Shown here piece by piece: positions 40,897-43,668 of a stretch of 43,668 nucleotides of DNA. The stretch is taken from contig JAFZGJ010000099.1 in NCBI GenBank assembly GCA_017555455.1, forward strand, positions 1-43,668. The letters are read 5' to 3'. The notes beneath the pieces were generated by a model, which ran no database searches, was not told where the DNA came from, and worked only from the letters and a program-made list of their open reading frames with translations. How positions within the stretch are numbered: the first letter of the stretch is position 1; the number at the start of each line of letters is the position of its first letter. This stretch comes from Lachnospiraceae bacterium. Lineage in GTDB: Bacteria > Bacillota > Clostridia > Lachnospirales > Lachnospiraceae. Made by a program: the position numbers and the translations under genes.

Positions 40897-43317
40897 TTAT
40901 GCAAGTAATTTCTGTACTGTTTTTACAGCCTCGGCTGCATCCTTGGCATAACCGTCTGCTCCAATCTGTTCTTTATAATCTTCCGTAATTACAGCACCAC
41001 CAATCATGATTTTAGCTTTGCAGTTTTTTGCTTTTGCATATAATACTACTTCTTTCATTTCCTGCATAGTTGTTGTCATAAGCGCAGAAAGACCGATGAT
41101 TGACGCACCTGTTTCTATTGCTTTTTCCACAATTTCTTCTTTCGATATATCTTTTCCTAAATCAATTACATTATAGCCATAGTTTTGAAGCATTAACACA
41201 ACCAGATTTTTTCCAATATCATGGATATCTCCTTCTACTGTTGCAAATACAATGGTAGGCATATCTCTATTATCATTTTCCTGTAACAATCTTGGCTGCA
41301 AAACTGCAATAGCATTTTTCATAGCTTCCGCACTGGCAATTAATTGCGGAAGGAAATATTTCCCTTTATCAAAAAACTCTCCCACATCATTAATGGCAGG
41401 TAAAAGGTTTTCATTTAACAGCATATTAGCATCTGCCCCTTGATTTAATAACTTATCCGTCTCTTCTGCTATTACATTCTTTTTCCCTTTTAACACCATT
41501 TCATAAAGAACATTTTTATTTTTTACGTTTTCTTTCTTTTCTATAGCTTCTGTTTTGGATGTTGCTGTTGCTGAAATGGAAATGTCCTGCATCTTTTCAA
41601 TATAACGAATGTCACTTCCCTCTTTATTTAATAACAAATCACTTGCAAAAGCTGCCGCTACCAACAAATCCTGATTTGGATTAGCAATTGCCATGGTAAG
41701 CCCTGCTTGAATTGCCATTGTTAGGAATGCTGTATTTACTACAATTCTTTCCGGAAGCCCAAAGGAAATATTGGACAATCCACAGGTAGTTGTTAATCCG
41801 TTTTCTTTACAATATTTAATGGTTTCCAAAGTTTCCAAAGCAGCCATTTTATTAGCTCCTACGGTAGTAACCAACCCATCTACCACGATGTCTTCTTTAG
41901 AAAAACCTAAGGCAAATGCTCTTTCCAAAATGGTATTCAAAATGGAAATCTTTTCTTCCAAACTTTCCGGTAATCCTTTGTCTGATAAAGGAAGTAATAC
42001 AAACATAGCTCCGTATTTCTTTGCAATAGGCAGTAACTTATCTATTTTTTCCTGTTCCAAAGAAATGGAATTTAAAATAGCTCTTCCCGGATATCTTCTA
42101 AGAGCTGCTTCACAAACTTCCACATGGGAAGAATCAATAGACAAAGGTAAATTGGTAGCCATAGATAATTCTTCCACAGCTTTTAACATAAGCTCTTTCT
42201 CATCTACTCCGCTCATGCCCATATTAACATCCAGAATGGTTGCTCCCTTTTCCTCCTGACTCTCTGCAAATTCAAGAACCATTTCCATACTTCCCTTACG
42301 AAGCTCTTCCTGTAATTTTTTCTTTCCGGTAGGATTAATCCGTTCTCCGATAATCATAAAAGGACTGTTAACATCAAAAGTAACGGTCATTCTTTCGCTT
42401 GTAACATGACATTTTCTCTCATAATCTCTTGAAACCGGTTTTTCTCCTTTCATAAGAGCTATCATCGTCTTAATATGTTCCGGTGTGGTTCCGCAACATC
42501 CTCCCAGAATAGATGCTCCCTTTTCCCAAAGCATCCTCACTTCCTTTGCAAAATCCTCACAGCTCAAACCATACACTGTATTTCCTTCTTCATCCAAAGT
42601 AGGCATTCCTGCATTCGGTTTTGCGATTAAAGGAAGCTTTACTACAGACTGTATCTTTTCAAACATAGGAATCATTTGTGCCGGTCCGGTAGAACAGTTA
42701 ATTCCGAAAGCATCTGCTCCCAGACTCTCTAAAGTAATGGCTGCCGTTAATACATCTGTACCATATAAGGCTCTTCCATCGGCCTCAAAGGTCATGGTTA
42801 CCATTACCGGCAACTCACAAACTTCCTTAGCCGCAATCAAGGCTGCTCTGCTTTCCTGCAAACTCATCATGGTTTCCACTACCAATAAATCTACTCCTGC
42901 TTCCACCAAATAAGTAATCTGCTCTTTATATATCTCTACCAATTCCTCGAAATCCAAGGTTCCCATGGGTTTTAACTGTAATCCGGTCATGGTAAGATCA
43001 CCGGCAATCCATGCCTTTCCCTCTGCTGCACGTTTAGACAATGCCACCAGTTTATGATTCATTTCCCGAATCTGTTCTTCTAATCCAAATTCCTGTAATT
43101 TAACTCTATTAGAAGTAAAAGTAGGTGCATACAAAATATTGCTTCCTGCATCTATATATTCTTTTTGAAGTCCTACAAAAATATCTTCATGTTCCAAAAT
43201 CCACGTTTCAGGACAAACACCACTTGGCATTCCTCTTTTTTGCAAATTAGAGCCGGTTGCTCCATCTAAAAAAAGTAACTGTTTTTCTACTAATTCTCTA
43301 AATTGTTGTTTTGTCAT
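40897..43317 (-). CDS. metH: Cobalamin-dependent methionine synthase without reactivation domain
   Basis: This enzyme transfers the methyl group of methyltetrahydrofolate to homocysteine through cobalamin. Order in the 806 residues: homocysteine-binding barrel (about 1-300) with zinc ligands in GINCSTGP and GGCCGTT; pterin-binding barrel (about 315-575: FMIIGERINPTGKKK, DVNMGM, SIDSS); cobalamin cap and Rossmann domain (about 600-806) with the cobalt-ligating His in DIHDIGKN. The C-terminal AdoMet reactivation domain of the 1200-residue E. coli form is missing, as is usual in Clostridia, so a separate reactivation partner is expected. No riboswitch is visible upstream. Confidence 0.96.
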   Translation of the reverse strand: MTKQQFRELVEKQLLFLDGATGSNLQKRGMPSGVCPETWILEHEDIFVGLQKEYIDAGSNILYAPTFTSNRVKLQEFGLEEQIREMNHKLVALSKRAAEGKAWIAGDLTMTGLQLKPMGTLDFEELVEIYKEQITYLVEAGVDLLVVETMMSLQESRAALIAAKEVCELPVMVTMTFEADGRALYGTDVLTAAITLESLGADAFGINCSTGPAQMIPMFEKIQSVVKLPLIAKPNAGMPTLDEEGNTVYGLSCEDFAKEVRMLWEKGASILGGCCGTTPEHIKTMIALMKGEKPVSRDYERKCHVTSERMTVTFDVNSPFMIIGERINPTGKKKLQEELRKGSMEMVLEFAESQEEKGATILDVNMGMSGVDEKELMLKAVEELSMATNLPLSIDSSHVEVCEAALRRYPGRAILNSISLEQEKIDKLLPIAKKYGAMFVLLPLSDKGLPESLEEKISILNTILERAFALGFSKEDIVVDGLVTTVGANKMAALETLETIKYCKENGLTTTCGLSNISFGLPERIVVNTAFLTMAIQAGLTMAIANPNQDLLVAAAFASDLLLNKEGSDIRYIEKMQDISISATATSKTEAIEKKENVKNKNVLYEMVLKGKKNVIAEETDKLLNQGADANMLLNENLLPAINDVGEFFDKGKYFLPQLIASAEAMKNAIAVLQPRLLQENDNRDMPTIVFATVEGDIHDIGKNLVVLMLQNYGYNVIDLGKDISKEEIVEKAIETGASIIGLSALMTTTMQEMKEVVLYAKAKNCKAKIMIGGAVITEDYKEQIGADGYAKDAAEAVKTVQKLLA

Positions 43318-43367
43318 GATTAGTACCTCGTGTTATTTCTTATAATTTGAATAATCTTTTTTATAAT

Positions 43368-43397
43368 ATCATAATTAATCCACTTTTCCCACTACAA
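43368..43397 (-). promoter_or_regulatory. Candidate promoter of metH
   Basis: On the minus strand TTGTAG (43392-43397) and TATGAT (43368-43373) have an 18-base spacer. ACGAGG precedes the ATG at 43317. Confidence 0.45.
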
Positions 43398-43404
43398 ATC
43401 AGGG

Positions 43405-43461
43405 AAAAAAGCGATATCCTAATGCCAGGTTAACATATATAACCATCCGCCGGATATCGCT
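43405..43461 (-). terminator. Terminator of the partial gene at the right end
   Basis: AGCGATATCC (43410-43419) pairs with GGATATCGCT (43452-43461), with an inner GGTTA/TAACC helix (43428-43432 and 43440-43444). On the minus strand the stem ends in TTTTTT (43405-43410). Confidence 0.8.
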
Positions 43462-43477
43462 CCTTAATATTTTATAT

Positions 43478-43668
43478 TTATTCTTCTGTATACGGTTCAA
43501 ATTCCGCGCCATCGCCCTCAACAATGGTAGCACCTTCCGGAATTTCTCCCTGCAGTAATACTGCAATATAGTTTATTCTCTTCATAGCACTGATATAATT
43601 TTCCGCAGCAGCCTGAATCAGTGGATCACTAATATAATCTTCTTCGTAAGCTTCTTCATATAATCTTA
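43478..43668 (-). CDS. C-terminal end of an unidentified protein
   Basis: The frame is open from the window edge to the TAA at 43478, giving 62 C-terminal residues. They are acidic and Tyr/Glu/Ile-rich: a helix-like EEAYEEDYISDPLIQAAAEN stretch is followed by ISAMKRINYIAVLLQGEIPEG and a tail ending in EPYTEE. I do not recognise the family. The frame fits a real gene because a good terminator follows 17 bases after the stop. It lies upstream of metH in the same direction but is separated from it by that terminator. Confidence 0.6.
   Translation of the reverse strand, partial: RLYEEAYEEDYISDPLIQAAAENYISAMKRINYIAVLLQGEIPEGATIVEGDGAEFEPYTEE

Noticed and set aside
42485..42913. Long plus-strand frames antisense to metH (also 41771-42259)
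   Set aside because: They arise from codon bias of metH on the minus strand and have no start signals or recognisable product.
43318..43404. SAM or cobalamin riboswitch before metH
   Set aside because: The 87 bases are too short and AT-rich, and lack any B12-box-like or SAM-box sequence.

Overview
The window looks like core chromosome of a low-GC anaerobic Firmicute, most likely a Lachnospiraceae member (class Clostridia). This rests on the strong AGGAGG-type ribosome sites, the sigma-A-like promoters, a CIRCE-controlled groESL operon, and many gene types common in gut Clostridia (YbiT-like ABC-F, DUF815 ATPase, DUF5050, DUF5662, DUF1292, CmpB-like membrane protein, MetH without a reactivation domain). 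The species cannot be named from sequence alone. No prophage, insertion sequence, CRISPR array, tRNA or rRNA was seen.

Layout. 1-2622 (minus): start of a RelA/SpoT gene, then groES-groEL with CIRCE operator. 2826-3740 (minus): degenerate GGDEF protein. 3907-7467 (plus): ABC-F protein, a structured intergenic repeat, PHP phosphoesterase, HAD phosphatase. 7573-14148 (minus): two small acidic proteins, maf, ppk, ppx and a DUF815 ATPase, the last four probably co-transcribed around polyphosphate metabolism. 14313-15317 (plus): anchored DUF5050 protein. 15376-20491 (minus): folate operon folC-folE-HD-folP-vanW-folBK. 20635-23753: CmpB-like membrane protein, PH-domain protein (minus), nitroreductase, pyrB-pyrI. 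23826-26761 (minus): small unknown, yajC, tgt, VanY peptidase. 26942-31346: aroC, lactonase-like propeller protein (minus), RluD-type synthase, trpS (minus). 31443-35328 (minus): coiled-coil membrane protein, Cys-rich repeat protein, DUF5662, GH13 pseudoenzyme. 35471-43668: DUF1292 protein, then on minus an anchored protein with a CdiA-tRNase-like domain, a second copy of the structured repeat, ilvC, two acetolactate synthase small subunits, ilvB, an anchored coiled-coil protein, metH and the end of an unknown gene.

The most interesting signal is the repeat at 5548-5696 (plus) and 36332-36475 (minus). Two copies of a roughly 145-base element share nearly identical arms but differ in the basal stem and central hairpin, and there both partners change so that pairing is kept. 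Both copies have the same orientation relative to the flanking genes, and both sit where a terminator would be expected. This suggests an undescribed structured RNA or an RNA-like dispersed repeat.

Other points worth attention: a GH13 debranching-enzyme homologue that has lost its catalytic residues; an ABC-F protein in which one composite ATP site is degenerate on both faces; a GGDEF protein without active-site residues; an orphan membrane-anchored toxin-like domain; a vanW gene with its own promoter inside the folate operon; and paired ilvN genes separated by an internal promoter. Several long ORFs begin upstream of the real start, because the ribosome site, promoter or repeat lies inside the apparent coding region. 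These starts have been corrected.
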